From Falsiroseomonas sp046052145 (GTDB lineage Bacteria; Pseudomonadota; Alphaproteobacteria; Acetobacterales; Acetobacteraceae), in the NCBI GenBank assembly GCA_046052145.1, contig JBJOMW010000012.1, positions 54,771 through 118,770 on the forward strand: a stretch of 64,000 nucleotides of DNA, in the 5' to 3' direction. Below, piece by piece: positions 32,828 to 41,754 of this stretch. The translations under genes were made by a program, and so were the position numbers. The notes under the pieces are model-generated. The model saw only the letters and a program-made list of their open reading frames with translations. It searched no databases and was not told where the DNA came from. Positions within the stretch are counted from its first letter, which is position 1; every line of letters begins with the position of its first letter.

Positions 32828-34189
32828 ATGGACAACCCGCTGCTGCGCCTGGCCGATCACGCCGCCAGCTGGCATCGCAAGACGCTGTCACTGCAGATCG
32901 AGCACCATGCGCGCCGCGCGCTGCTCGACTGGTTCGCGGCGTTGCTGCCCGGTTGTTCCCGCCCGCCTGCGACACTGCTCGCCGCGGCGCTGGCCGACGA
33001 GCGCGGCGGCGGGCGGGCCATCTGCTACGTGGATGGCGCGCGGGTGCCGCTGCGGCAGGCGGCGCTGATCAACGCGACAGCCAGCCACACGGTCGAGTTC
33101 GACGACATCTACCGCGATGCTGGCTATCACCCCGCCTGCCCCACCATCGGCGCGGCGCTCGCCGCGGCGCAATCGGTCGGCGCCTCAATGCAGGACCTGC
33201 TGCGCGCGATCGTCGCGGGCTATGAGGTCGGCTGCCGCATCGGCGTTGCGGTTCAGCCCAGCCATTACCGCTACTGGCACACCACCGGCACCGTCGGCAC
33301 CTTCGGCGCCGCAGCGGCTGTTGGCGTGCTGCTCGGCCTCGATGGTGGGCGGATGGCGCATGCGCTGGCCACCGCCGCCACCATGGCCGGCGGGCTGCAG
33401 CAGGCCTTTCGGGGCGAGGGGATGAGCAAGCCGCTGCATCCCGGCCACGCCGCGGAAGCCGGCGCACTGGCGGCGATGGCCGCGGCGCAGGGGGTGACCG
33501 GCGCGCTCGATGTGCTGCACGGCCCCGCCGGCTTCGCCGCAGCGACCAGCGAGGACACCGGCAAATGGGACGCCGCGCTCGCCGATCTCGGGGAGCGGCA
33601 TGCGATCGAGCACATCACCTTCAAAAACCATGGCTGCTGCGGGCACATCTTCGCGGCCCTCGATGCGCTGGAGGAGCTGCGCGCCGCGCATGGCTTCACC
33701 GCCGGAATGGTCGAGCGTATCAAAGTCGGCGGCTACGGCCCCACCAAGACCGTATGCGACCGCCCGGAGGCGCGCACCGAACAGGATGCGCGCTTCTCCA
33801 TGCAGTATTGCGCCGCTGCGCTGCTGCATCTCGGCGGCGTGCGACTGGCCGCCTTCGAACCGCAGAACCTCGAAGACCCGCGTATCCGCGCGGACATGGC
33901 GAAGGTGTCCGTCACGCTCGACCCGGAGCTGGCGGATGCCTATCCCGCGCGCCGCGCCGCGCGGGTGCGCGTCGTGCTCACGGATGGCCGTCGCCTTGAA
34001 CGCTACCAGCCGACGCGCAAGGGCGACCCGGACGCGCCGCTCAGCGATGCCGACCTGTCGGCGAAGTTCCGCGAGCTGGTCGTCCCGGTGATCGGTGAGG
34101 CGCCGGCGCTGCGGCTGGAACAGGCGCTCCTGCACGGCGAGGCGCTGCCGGGCGCCGTGCCGCTGCCGCACCACGCCACCGCCGCCTGA
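32828..34189 (+). CDS. MmgE/PrpD-family protein, copy 1
   Basis: PrpD relatives dehydrate 2-methylcitrate; others include cis-aconitate decarboxylase and iminodisuccinate epimerase. Seen: ALLDWFAALLPG early, ALINATASHTVEFDDIYRD near residue 85, GYEVGCRIGVAV, WHTTGTVGTFGAAAAVGVLLGLDGG near 160, the GMSKPLHPGHAAEAG signature near 205, and ITFKNHGCCGHIFAALDAL. 453 residues. ATG 32828 with ctggag upstream. Divergent from the DUF1800-DUF1501 pair. The substrate is probably a hydroxy-di- or tricarboxylate. Confidence 0.85.
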   Translation: MDNPLLRLADHAASWHRKTLSLQIEHHARRALLDWFAALLPGCSRPPATLLAAALADERGGGRAICYVDGARVPLRQAALINATASHTVEFDDIYRDAGYHPACPTIGAALAAAQSVGASMQDLLRAIVAGYEVGCRIGVAVQPSHYRYWHTTGTVGTFGAAAAVGVLLGLDGGRMAHALATAATMAGGLQQAFRGEGMSKPLHPGHAAEAGALAAMAAAQGVTGALDVLHGPAGFAAATSEDTGKWDAALADLGERHAIEHITFKNHGCCGHIFAALDALEELRAAHGFTAGMVERIKVGGYGPTKTVCDRPEARTEQDARFSMQYCAAALLHLGGVRLAAFEPQNLEDPRIRADMAKVSVTLDPELADAYPARRAARVRVVLTDGRRLERYQPTRKGDPDAPLSDADLSAKFRELVVPVIGEAPALRLEQALLHGEALPGAVPLPHHATAA

Positions 34190-34190
34190 C

Positions 34191-34217
34191 GCGCGGCCGG
34201 CGAAGGCCGGACCGCGC
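34191..34217. terminator. Hairpin between convergent genes
   Basis: Arms gcgcggccggc and gccggaccgcgc pair over 11 bases with one bulged A and a gaag loop, directly after the PrpD stop and 18 bases before the opposing stop. Confidence 0.5.
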
Positions 34218-34234
34218 GCTGGGTGGTCGGGCTC

Positions 34235-35902
34235 TCAATGCCCGCCGGGCTTGCCCTCCGGCGGGTGGTTGCGGCGCATCAGCGGCGACATGACCTGGTC
34301 GGAGATCGGGAAGTCCCACACCGCCCCGCCGCGACCACGCGCGAATTCGGCGACCATCGCGGGGATGGCGGACAGGTCGTCCACCCGCGCCCCGCCCAGG
34401 CCGAAGCCCCGCGCGACGGCGGCGAAATCCGGCCGCCCGAACACCGCACCCTCATCCGAAAGCCCGATGGAGCGCAGCTTGTGGATCTCCGATCCATAGG
34501 CGCCGTCATTCAGCACGCAGACCAGGATGTTGAGCCCCTGCCGGCGGATCGTCTCCAGCTCCTGCACATGCATCAGCAGGCTGCCATCGCCGTCGAACAG
34601 GACCACCGTCTCCTCCGGCCGCGCCGCTGCGACGCCGATCGCGAAGGAAATGCCGTTTCCGATCGCGCCGAATTCGCGGATCGTTAGGAACCGTGAATTC
34701 GGGCGGGAGCGCATGTGCGTGCAGTAGAAGGCGCAATGGCCCGAGGAATTCACCATCTGCCAGCCCTGGGGCAGCGCCGCTTCCAGCGCCGCGACGACGT
34801 CGGTGGGATGGTGCAGGCCGGGCTCGGGCGCGATGCGCTCGGGGTCGAAGGGCGTGTCGCGGATGATCCGCGCCGTCGCCTCGGACCGCCACTCTGCCGG
34901 GCGCGGCGCAATGGCGGCGATCAGCGCCTCGACGCCGAGCCTGGCATCGGCGCGGATGTGGCTCTGCGCCGCGACGCGGCCCTGGCTGACCGCGGACGGC
35001 GCGACATCCAGCTGCAGCACATGCGCCTTGCCGAACATCTTCCCGCCATCGGTGTTGTGGTTGGCGAGAATGCTGCCGACCGCGATGACGAGATCCGCCT
35101 GCCCCATCAATTCCCGCGCGGCGGCGGAGGCATAGCCGCCCGAGACGCCGACGCAGAAGGGATCGTCGTGGAACAGGCCGCGCGCGGGCAGCGTGGTGGC
35201 CAGCAGCGCATCGCAACGCTCCGCGAGCCGCCGGCAGGCCTCGCCGGCATCCGCCGCAACGGCGCCGAGCCCACCCATGACCACGATGCGCCGCGCCCCG
35301 GCGATGCGCGCCGCGGCGCGGGCGATGTCATCCGGATGCGGCGGGATGGGTCCCACCTGCGGCAGCAGCTCCGCCGAAGGCGCCGGCAATGCGGCGGGCC
35401 CGGTCCAGGGCAGGTCCTGCAGATCGAAGGGCACGCCGATCACGACGGGCTTGCGCGTCATCCGCGCTTCCAGGAAGGCGTCGCGCACACCTTCCAGCAG
35501 GCGCGGGTGGTGATGCAGCGGGCGATAGGCCGCGCCGGTCGCCGTGACGAAGGGCGCCTGGTCGATCGCCTGATTGTACCAAGCCGCCTTCAGCGGCGAT
35601 TCGCCAGCGAAGACAACGAGCGGGATATTGGCGCGCACTGCGGCAGGCAGAGCGGTCAGGATCTGCGTCAGACCCGGCCCGCAGGTGACGGTCGCAACGC
35701 CGACCTCGCCGGTCTTGCGCGCATAGGCCATGGCGGCCGCGACGGCGCAGTGCTCGTGGCGGAGGTAGATCATCCGCGTGCCCAAGCCAGCCAGCGCGGT
35801 CGCCCAATTCATATTGGCATCGCCGAGCAGCGCGAAGCACGTCCCCGTCCCTTCCTGGCGGAACGCCTCGGCCAGCATCTCGTAGGTCTTCCTCGGCGCC
35901 AT
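34235..35902 (-). CDS. Thiamine-diphosphate-dependent enzyme, copy 2
   Basis: Acetolactate synthase/benzoylformate decarboxylase-type fold. Glu50 of MIYLRHEHCAVAAAMAYA is the cofactor-activating Glu. The central domain shows RRIVVMGGLGAVAADAG, and the PP domain EFGAIGNGISFAIG plus the motif from DGDGSLLMHVQELETI to NDGAYGSEIHKL. 555 residues. The ATG at 35902 was chosen because the longer frame (to 36445) crosses the start of a divergent gene. Quite different from the copy at 23459, so probably another keto acid or acyl-CoA substrate. Confidence 0.83.
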   Translation of the reverse strand: MAPRKTYEMLAEAFRQEGTGTCFALLGDANMNWATALAGLGTRMIYLRHEHCAVAAAMAYARKTGEVGVATVTCGPGLTQILTALPAAVRANIPLVVFAGESPLKAAWYNQAIDQAPFVTATGAAYRPLHHHPRLLEGVRDAFLEARMTRKPVVIGVPFDLQDLPWTGPAALPAPSAELLPQVGPIPPHPDDIARAAARIAGARRIVVMGGLGAVAADAGEACRRLAERCDALLATTLPARGLFHDDPFCVGVSGGYASAAARELMGQADLVIAVGSILANHNTDGGKMFGKAHVLQLDVAPSAVSQGRVAAQSHIRADARLGVEALIAAIAPRPAEWRSEATARIIRDTPFDPERIAPEPGLHHPTDVVAALEAALPQGWQMVNSSGHCAFYCTHMRSRPNSRFLTIREFGAIGNGISFAIGVAAARPEETVVLFDGDGSLLMHVQELETIRRQGLNILVCVLNDGAYGSEIHKLRSIGLSDEGAVFGRPDFAAVARGFGLGGARVDDLSAIPAMVAEFARGRGGAVWDFPISDQVMSPLMRRNHPPEGKPGGH

Positions 35903-36208
35903 CGGGCCTGCTCCCATTCTCGTCGCGGCGCGGCGCATCAAGGGGCGCCGCAGCGCGGGCATGAAGCCCCGCGCCGTGGCGCAAGGCAACGGCAGCCGGG
36001 CCGTCATCGCCCCGGAAAAGCGATATGCCGGACATTGATAGCCCGGCGCGGATTTGCGATAGGACGCCATGCGCCGGGCACGGCTAGCCTGCGCGCCAAA
36101 CGATAAGCGTGGGAGAAGGTGGCGCTGCCGGAATCGCTGGCGGCGCGCAAGGTGGGTTCGGCGCCCTCCCCTCACCCACAGCGTCCAATTGAGAACGGGA
36201 GAAACCAC
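35903..36208. other. Divergent control region between a TPP enzyme and a TctC gene
   Basis: 306 bases without a credible gene. An interrupted dyad gcccggcgc (36041-36049) and gcgccgggc (36071-36079) has perfect nine-base arms spaced 21 bases apart, a possible operator or loop. gggag lies ahead of the ATG at 36209. No convincing promoter boxes were found. Confidence 0.35.
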
Positions 36209-37180
36209 ATGCGGATCCAGCGACGCGCCGCCCTCGCCCTGCCGCTGCTGATGCTGCCGGGCGCCGCCCACGCTCAGGTGCAGGGTTGGCCGGCCCGCCC
36301 GGTGCGCATCGTCGTCTCCTTCACCGCGGGCGGGACCACCGACATCATTGCCCGCCTGGTGGGCGCGCAGTTGGAACGTCGCTGGGGCCAGGCGGTGGTG
36401 ATCGACAACCGCCCGGGCGCGGGCGGCAATATCGGCACCGACCATGTCGTGAAATCGCCCGCCGATGGCTACACGCTGCTGGTCGGCTCCGTCGGACCGC
36501 TGGCGGTGAATGTCTCGCTCTACCGCAACATTCCCTATGACCCGCGCCGCGACCTGGCGCCGGTCACGCTGCTGGCCGGCGTGCCGAATGTGCTGATCGT
36601 CCGCCCGGATTTTCCCGCGCGCAATGTCGCGGAACTGGTGGCCGAAGCGCGCCGCCGCCCGGGGCAGCTCAGCTACGCCTCGACCGGCAGCGGCACCTCA
36701 TCCCACCTCTCGGGCGTGATGCTGGACCGCATGGCGGGGATCGAGACGATCCACGTCCCCTATCGCGGGGCGGTCGCGCTGAACGACCTGATGGGCGGGC
36801 GCGTGGACTTCATGTTCGCCACCATCCCCTCCGTCATCGAACAGATCCGCGCGGGGCGCTTCCGTTCGCTCGCGGTCAGCAGCACGGAACGCTCGCGCTC
36901 GCTGCCGGATGTGCCGACGATGGTCGAGCTGGGCTTCCCCGAATTCGACGCCTCCTCCTGGTTCGGCATGGTGGCGCCTGCGCGCACGCCACCCGAGATC
37001 GTCAACAAGATCGCCGAGGATGTGCACGCCGTGCTGCGCGACCCGCAGATCGAGCGGCAGATGGTCGAACAGGGCGCCGACCCGGTCGGCAACGGCCCGC
37101 AGGCCTTCGGCGCCTTCATCGCGCGCGAGGTGGATCGCTGGTCCGCGATCGTCCGCGCCGCCAACGCCACGCCCGACTGA
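36209..37180 (+). CDS. TctC/Bug-family solute-binding protein heading an aldolase operon
   Basis: Signal MRIQRRAALALPLLMLPGAAHAQ, then WPARPVRIVVSFTAGGTTDIIAR, IDNRPGAGGNIG, SPADGYTLLVGS, IHVPYRGAVALNDLMGG and LPDVPTMVELGFPEF. 323 residues with gggag before the ATG. The class II aldolase gene begins 14 bases after its stop, so the two are one transcript and the imported ligand is probably that enzyme's substrate or a precursor. Confidence 0.88.
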   Translation: MRIQRRAALALPLLMLPGAAHAQVQGWPARPVRIVVSFTAGGTTDIIARLVGAQLERRWGQAVVIDNRPGAGGNIGTDHVVKSPADGYTLLVGSVGPLAVNVSLYRNIPYDPRRDLAPVTLLAGVPNVLIVRPDFPARNVAELVAEARRRPGQLSYASTGSGTSSHLSGVMLDRMAGIETIHVPYRGAVALNDLMGGRVDFMFATIPSVIEQIRAGRFRSLAVSSTERSRSLPDVPTMVELGFPEFDASSWFGMVAPARTPPEIVNKIAEDVHAVLRDPQIERQMVEQGADPVGNGPQAFGAFIAREVDRWSAIVRAANATPD

Positions 37181-37194
37181 GGGGGAGACGCACA

Positions 37195-37992
37195 ATGCCC
37201 GAGAGCGCCGCGGATCGCTTCCGCATCCCGAGCCTGCGCGACCGCGTGACGCCGGAGGAGTGGAAGGCGCGCGTCGATCTCGCCGCCTGCTACCGGCTGC
37301 TTGAGATCTACGGCATGGCCGATATGGGGGCGAACCATGTGTCCCTCGCCGTGCCGGGGGAGGAAGGCGCCTTCCTCATCAATTCCTACGGCATGCTGTA
37401 TGAGGAGATCACCGCCTCCTCGCTGACGAAGATCGACATCGAGGGCAATGTCCTGATGCGGCCCGAATTCCCCGACGGGCTGAGCTATGGCGTGAACCGC
37501 GCCGGCTTCGTGATCCATGGCGCGATCCACAAGGCGAAGCCCGACTACCAATGCGTGATCCACACCCACACCTGGCCGGGCATGGCGGTGAGCAGCCTGG
37601 AATGCGGGCTGCTGCCGATGACGCAGACGGCGATGCGCTTCGCCAAGGTCGGCTACCACGACTATGAAGGCGTGGTGCTGGATGTGGAGATGCAGGAGAA
37701 GCTGGTGCGGGACCTCGCGGATTTCCCCGCCCTGGTGCTGCGCAATCACGGCCTGCTGACGGTCGGTCGCACCATCGGCGAAGCCTTCAACTGGATGCAC
37801 AGGATGGAGCTGTCCTGCAAGGCGCAGCTGGCCGCGCAGGCCACCGGGCAGCGGCTGGTGCAGGTGCCGCCGCAGGTGGTCGAGGCGACCTGGAACAACT
37901 ACCAGCCGAACACGCGCCGACCCTATGGCGTGCTGGAGTGGCCGGCGCTGCTGCGCAAGCTGGACCGGCTGGACCCTAGCTATCGCGACTAG
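37195..37992 (+). CDS. Class II aldolase/adducin-family protein, copy 1
   Basis: A zinc-dependent lyase or decarboxylase fold. The metal site is readable: HxH in CVIHTHTWPGMAV near residue 122, a third His in LVLRNHGLLTVGRT near 182, and the acidic residue of GMLYEEITASSL near 65. 265 residues, slightly longer than fuculose-phosphate aldolase, with the N-terminal WKARVDLAACYRLLEIYG typical of the adducin-like subgroup. The middle gene of a TctC-aldolase-amidohydrolase operon; the next gene starts eight bases later. A paralogue is at 39884. Confidence 0.85.
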   Translation: MPESAADRFRIPSLRDRVTPEEWKARVDLAACYRLLEIYGMADMGANHVSLAVPGEEGAFLINSYGMLYEEITASSLTKIDIEGNVLMRPEFPDGLSYGVNRAGFVIHGAIHKAKPDYQCVIHTHTWPGMAVSSLECGLLPMTQTAMRFAKVGYHDYEGVVLDVEMQEKLVRDLADFPALVLRNHGLLTVGRTIGEAFNWMHRMELSCKAQLAAQATGQRLVQVPPQVVEATWNNYQPNTRRPYGVLEWPALLRKLDRLDPSYRD

Positions 37993-37999
37993 CCCGATC

Positions 38000-39082
38000 G
38001 TGCAGCCGATCACGAGCCCAGCCTTCACGGCCTCGCGCCAAATCGCGATCCGGGAAGACTGGCTCGCGCAGCGGGTGGAAGACATCCTGCTGCCCGATCT
38101 GCCGATCGTGGACCCGCATCATCACCTGTGGGACCGCGAGGGCGAGCGCTACCTGCTCGATGATCTGCTGGCCGACACCGGCAGCGGCCACGACATCCGC
38201 GCCACCATCTTCGTCCAGTGCGGCGCGATGTATCGCCCGGACGGGCCAGAGGAGTTGCGTCCGCTCGGCGAGACGGAGTTCGTGAACGGCATCGCGGCGA
38301 TGGCGGCGTCCGGCTGGTATGGCGCGACGCGCGCCTGCGCGGGGATCGTGGGCTGTGCCGACCTGACGCTGGGCGAGAAGGTCGGGCCGGTCTTGGATGC
38401 GCAGATGGCCGCCGCGGGCGCGCGCTTCCGCGGCGTGCGCAACCGCACCGCCTGGCATCCTTCGCCAGAAGTGCGCTCCAACCTCATCACCCCACCGCCC
38501 GGGCCGCTGGCGCATCCCCGCTTCATCGAGGGCGCGCGTCAATTGGCAGTGCGCGGCCTCTCGCTCGACATCTGGGCCTATCAGACGCAGCTGCCCGAGG
38601 TCGCCGCCATCGCGCGCGCCGTGCCGGAGCTGACGGTGGTGGTGAATCATTGCGGCGGTCCGCTCGGCGTCGGCCCCTATGCGGGACGTACCGCAGAACG
38701 CTTCGCAGCGTGGCAGCGCAACGTGCTGGCGCTCGCCGAATTGCCCAACACGGTAATGAAGCTCGGCGGCCTCGCGATGGAGGTGGCCGGCCATGATTTC
38801 TACCTGCGTGACCAGCCGCCCACATCGGCCGAGCTGGAACAGGCGTGGCGACCTGTCATCCACACGCTGATCGAGGCCTTCGGCGCCAAGCGCTGCATGT
38901 TCGAGAGCAACTTCCCCGTGGATAAGGGGATGTGTGGCTACGCCGTGCTCTGGAACGCCTTCAAGCGCCTTGCCGCCGGTGCAAGCGAGGAGGAGCGCGA
39001 GGCGCTGTTCTCCGGCACCGCGACGCGCATCTATCGGCTGGCGGCCGCGCCGGGCTGCGCGGCGCTCACCACCCGCAGGTAG
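38000..39082 (+). CDS. TIM-barrel amidohydrolase, LigI/PDC-hydrolase-like (amidohydro_2)
   Basis: Related to 2-pyrone-4,6-dicarboxylate lactonase and to L-fucono-lactonase-type enzymes (COG3618). Metal motif PIVDPHHHLWDREGERYLLDDL near residue 38, second-shell strings RGVRNRTAWHP and GLSLDIWAYQTQLPEVAAIA, VVVNHCGGPLG near 214, and the closing CMFESNFPVDK with the catalytic Asp. 360 residues. The GTG at 38000 is the only reasonable start, eight bases after the aldolase stop, without a clear ribosome site, so translation may depend on the upstream gene. A lactone of a dicarboxylic or sugar acid is a plausible substrate. Confidence 0.8.
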   Translation: MQPITSPAFTASRQIAIREDWLAQRVEDILLPDLPIVDPHHHLWDREGERYLLDDLLADTGSGHDIRATIFVQCGAMYRPDGPEELRPLGETEFVNGIAAMAASGWYGATRACAGIVGCADLTLGEKVGPVLDAQMAAAGARFRGVRNRTAWHPSPEVRSNLITPPPGPLAHPRFIEGARQLAVRGLSLDIWAYQTQLPEVAAIARAVPELTVVVNHCGGPLGVGPYAGRTAERFAAWQRNVLALAELPNTVMKLGGLAMEVAGHDFYLRDQPPTSAELEQAWRPVIHTLIEAFGAKRCMFESNFPVDKGMCGYAVLWNAFKRLAAGASEEEREALFSGTATRIYRLAAAPGCAALTTRR

Positions 39083-39109
39083 AGCGCGCCCGCGCAGCCA
39101 GGCTGCTTC

Positions 39110-39787
39110 TCAGCCCAGGCCGCCGCAGTTCAGGCGCCGCAGCGTCGCATCCACCCAAGAGCCGTCATAGGTGCCGGCCTTGATGGCCTGCATCTGCTGC
39201 GCCTCGGCCGCGGCCTTCTTCACGGTCGCTTGGTACACGGCCTCCACCTCGGCGAAGGGAACCGAGACCAGGCCGTCATCATCGCCGAGCACCAGGTCGC
39301 CGGGCTCGATCACCATGCCATCGATCGCGACGGGCACGTTGATCTCGCCGGGACCGTCCTTGTAGGGGCCGCGATGGGTCACGCCGGCGGCGAACACCGG
39401 AAAACCCTGGGCGCGGATCGCGGCGACATCGCGGATGGACCCGTTGATGACGATGCCGCCCAGGCCGCGCTTGACCATCTGCGCCAGCATCAGCTCGCCG
39501 ATGATGGCGTTGGTGAGGTCGCCTCCGGCATCCACGACGATGATGTCCCCCGGCTCGGCGATGGCGATGGCCTTGTGGACCATCAGATTGTCGCCCGGCC
39601 GGGTCTTCACGGTGAACGCCGGGCCGGCCAGCACGCCGCCCCCATGCATCGGGCGCAGCCGCGGGCCAGCGGCGGTGATGCGCGACATCATGTCGCTGAC
39701 ATTCGCCGCGGGCAGGTCACGGAAACGCGCCACCGCATCCGGGGCGACCTTGCGGGTGCGCGGCAGAATCCTGAAGCCGATGGTCAT
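39110..39787 (-). CDS. RraA-family protein (LigK/CHA aldolase-like), copy 2
   Basis: Resembles 4-carboxy-4-hydroxy-2-oxoadipate aldolase/oxaloacetate decarboxylase more than RNase inhibitor RraA. Seen: LPAANVSDMMSRITAAGPRL, LAGPAFTVKTRPGDNLMVHKAI, GDIIVVDAGGDLTNAIIGELM near residue 83, GLGGIVINGSIRDVAAIRAQGFPVFA near 108 with the conserved Arg-Asp, and PGDLVLGDDDGLVSVP. 225 residues. gagga precedes the ATG. Third gene of a TctC-aldolase-RraA operon on this strand, converging on the LigI-like gene 27 bases away. Confidence 0.82.
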   Translation of the reverse strand: MTIGFRILPRTRKVAPDAVARFRDLPAANVSDMMSRITAAGPRLRPMHGGGVLAGPAFTVKTRPGDNLMVHKAIAIAEPGDIIVVDAGGDLTNAIIGELMLAQMVKRGLGGIVINGSIRDVAAIRAQGFPVFAAGVTHRGPYKDGPGEINVPVAIDGMVIEPGDLVLGDDDGLVSVPFAEVEAVYQATVKKAAAEAQQMQAIKAGTYDGSWVDATLRRLNCGGLG

Positions 39788-39883
39788 GGCAGTCCTCTTG
39801 TCAGGCTGGGTGTCAGGCCCGCCGGCAGCCAGGAACCCGACCGCCGGCCCTGGCCGGATGGAAGCGACGATACCGCGCCCGGT

Positions 39884-40663
39884 TCACGTCCGGAAATCGG
39901 GGTCCGTGCGGTCCAGATGGCGCAGCAGGCCCGGCCACTCCAGCAGGCCGTAGCGGCGCGAATTATTCTCGTACATGTCGCAGGATTTCCGCACGACCTC
40001 GTCGGACGGCATCTCCAGCTCGGTGTTGCAGGCCATCGCCTGCAGCTGCGCCTGGCAGGCGCGCTCCATGCCCCACATGGCGATGAAGGCTTCCGCCACG
40101 CTCTCGCCAATCGTCAGCAGGCCGTGGTTGCGCAGAATGCAGTAGTTGCGGCTGCCGATGCTCTGCGCCAGCAGGTCGCGCTCCGACGGGTCGCGCTCCG
40201 GCCCGCGGAAATCGTGATAGGCGATGCGGCCATAGAAGCGGGTCGCCGTCTGGGTCAGCGGCAGCATGCCGCATTTCAGCGCGCTGACCGCCATGCCGGC
40301 GATGGTGTGGGTGTGCATCACCGCCATCGCATCCGGCCGCGCGCGGTAGATCGCGCTGTGGATGGTGAAGCCCGCCGGATGCAGCCCATAGGGCGTCTCC
40401 GGCCGGTAGAGCACCGTGCCGTCGATCCCGACCTTGAGCAGCGAGGAGGCCGTGATCTCGCTGAACAGCATGCCGTTCGGATTGATCAGGAACTGGTCCG
40501 TCGTGCCGGGCACCCGCGCGGTGATGTGGGTGTAGATCATGTCGGACATGCCGTAGCGGTCGCAGAGCCGGTAGCAGGCCGCGAGGTCCACGCGGGCGGT
40601 CCACTCCGCCTCGCTGACGGAGCCTTGGATCGGTGCGATGTCGAGCTTGGGAAAGGCGGTCAC
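39884..40663 (-). CDS. Class II aldolase/adducin-family protein, copy 2
   Basis: Metal site HxH in AVMHTHTIAGMAV near residue 117, third His in CILRNHGLLTIGES near 178, and GMLFSEITASSL near 64. The N-terminal WTARVDLAACYRLCDRYGMSDM is strikingly similar to the copy at 37195, and both end in a YGxLEWPxLLRxLDRxDP-type tail, so they are paralogues. 259 residues, GTG start at 40663 with gaggg seven bases ahead. Ten bases after the TctC gene on the same strand. Confidence 0.85.
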   Translation of the reverse strand: MTAFPKLDIAPIQGSVSEAEWTARVDLAACYRLCDRYGMSDMIYTHITARVPGTTDQFLINPNGMLFSEITASSLLKVGIDGTVLYRPETPYGLHPAGFTIHSAIYRARPDAMAVMHTHTIAGMAVSALKCGMLPLTQTATRFYGRIAYHDFRGPERDPSERDLLAQSIGSRNYCILRNHGLLTIGESVAEAFIAMWGMERACQAQLQAMACNTELEMPSDEVVRKSCDMYENNSRRYGLLEWPGLLRHLDRTDPDFRT

Positions 40664-40673
40664 GTCTCTGCCC

Positions 40674-41636
40674 TCATTCCGGCCGGATATTGGCGCGCAG
40701 GATCAGCTCCTGCCATTTCTGCATCTCGCTCGACAGGCGCGCGGCCAGCACCTCCGGCCCGTCGAGGCGGATCAGGCCCGCGGCAGCGGCCATGCGGTCC
40801 TTCAGCTGCGCATCCTCACGCAGCAGCGCGAGTTCCGCCACCAGCCGGTCGCGCAGCGCGGGCGGGAAGCCCTTCGGTACGAACATCGAGAAGAAGTTGG
40901 GCGCTGAATAACCCGGCACCCGTTCACCGATCGCGGGCACATCCGGGATCTGCGGCAGGCGCTGCTCGGTCGTGACGCCGAGAAGGCGGCCACGCCCCTG
41001 CTGGGCATGCGGCAGGACCTCGATCGAGCTGCCGAAGACGAGGTCGATCTCGCCCGAATAGATCGCATTCACCGCCTGGCTGACGCCGCGATAGGGCACA
41101 TGCATCAGGTCGATATTCGCCATGGAAGCGAAGAGCGCCGCGGTCAGGTGGTTGGCCGAGCCGACGCCGCCCGAGCCATAGGTGAGCCGCCCCGGATTGG
41201 CCCGCGCCTGGGCCAGCAGGTCATCGAGCGAGCGCAGCGGCGAATCCGCGCGCACCAGCAGCCCGGCCGGCAAATCCACGATGATGCTGAGCGGATCGAG
41301 GTCGCGGATCGGGTTGAAGTTCAGGGCCGGCTGCAGCGCCGAGATGGTGGCGATGGAGGCCGAGATGAACAGCAGCGTCGCGCCATCCGGGGCGGCGCGC
41401 GCCACCTGCTGCGCGCCAAGCCCGCCCCCTGCCCCGCCGCGATTGTCCACCACGAAGGTCGCGCCCAGCCGCTGGCTGAGCCGATCGGCGACGATGCGCG
41501 CCGGCACGTCGAGCGGCCCGCCGGCGGCGAAGGGAATGATGATCCGCGCCTGCCGCACAGGCCATTGCGCATCCTGGGCCACCGCCGGCATCGCAAGGCC
41601 TGCCATGCCGGCCACCATCAGCGTCCTGCGCCGCAT
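40674..41636 (-). CDS. TctC/Bug-family solute-binding protein heading the second aldolase operon
   Basis: ATG 41636 with agggggaag upstream; signal RRRTLMVAGMAGLAMPAVAQ. Then ARIIIPFAAGGPLDVPAR, VVDNRGGAGGGLG, LMHVPYRGVSQAVNAIYSGEID and IPDVPAIGERVPGY. 320 residues. It is divergent enough from the copy at 36209 that the two modules probably take up different ligands. Confidence 0.88.
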   Translation of the reverse strand: MRRRTLMVAGMAGLAMPAVAQDAQWPVRQARIIIPFAAGGPLDVPARIVADRLSQRLGATFVVDNRGGAGGGLGAQQVARAAPDGATLLFISASIATISALQPALNFNPIRDLDPLSIIVDLPAGLLVRADSPLRSLDDLLAQARANPGRLTYGSGGVGSANHLTAALFASMANIDLMHVPYRGVSQAVNAIYSGEIDLVFGSSIEVLPHAQQGRGRLLGVTTEQRLPQIPDVPAIGERVPGYSAPNFFSMFVPKGFPPALRDRLVAELALLREDAQLKDRMAAAAGLIRLDGPEVLAARLSSEMQKWQELILRANIRPE

Positions 41637-41673
41637 TGCTCTCTTCCCCCTCATGCTTTCGGGGGAAGTTACT

Positions 41674-41740
41674 GGGGGCGTGGCGCGGCGTCACGCCCCC
41701 GGGGCTTGCAAACTCTGCCGCCACGCCAGGCGCGGCGGCA
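41674..41740 (-). terminator. Two consecutive hairpins after the tartrate-dehydrogenase-like gene
   Basis: 41716-41740 has ten-base arms (one G-U pair) and a five-base loop; 41674-41700 has perfect nine-base arms (gggggcgtg / cacgccccc) with a nine-base loop. They fill most of the gap between this gene and the TctC gene downstream, so the two are probably separate transcripts. No long T-run. Confidence 0.5.
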
Positions 41741-41754
41741 AAGCCCGTCAGCGC

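Noticed and set aside
34235..36445. 736-codon version of the second TPP enzyme
   Set aside because: The extra 180 residues cross the divergent control region and the first part of the TctC gene and do not resemble the family; the start at 35902 fits.
26283..41636. A recent transposon-borne catabolic island
   Set aside because: No transposase, integrase, tRNA or terminal repeats were seen, and base composition looks even across the region.
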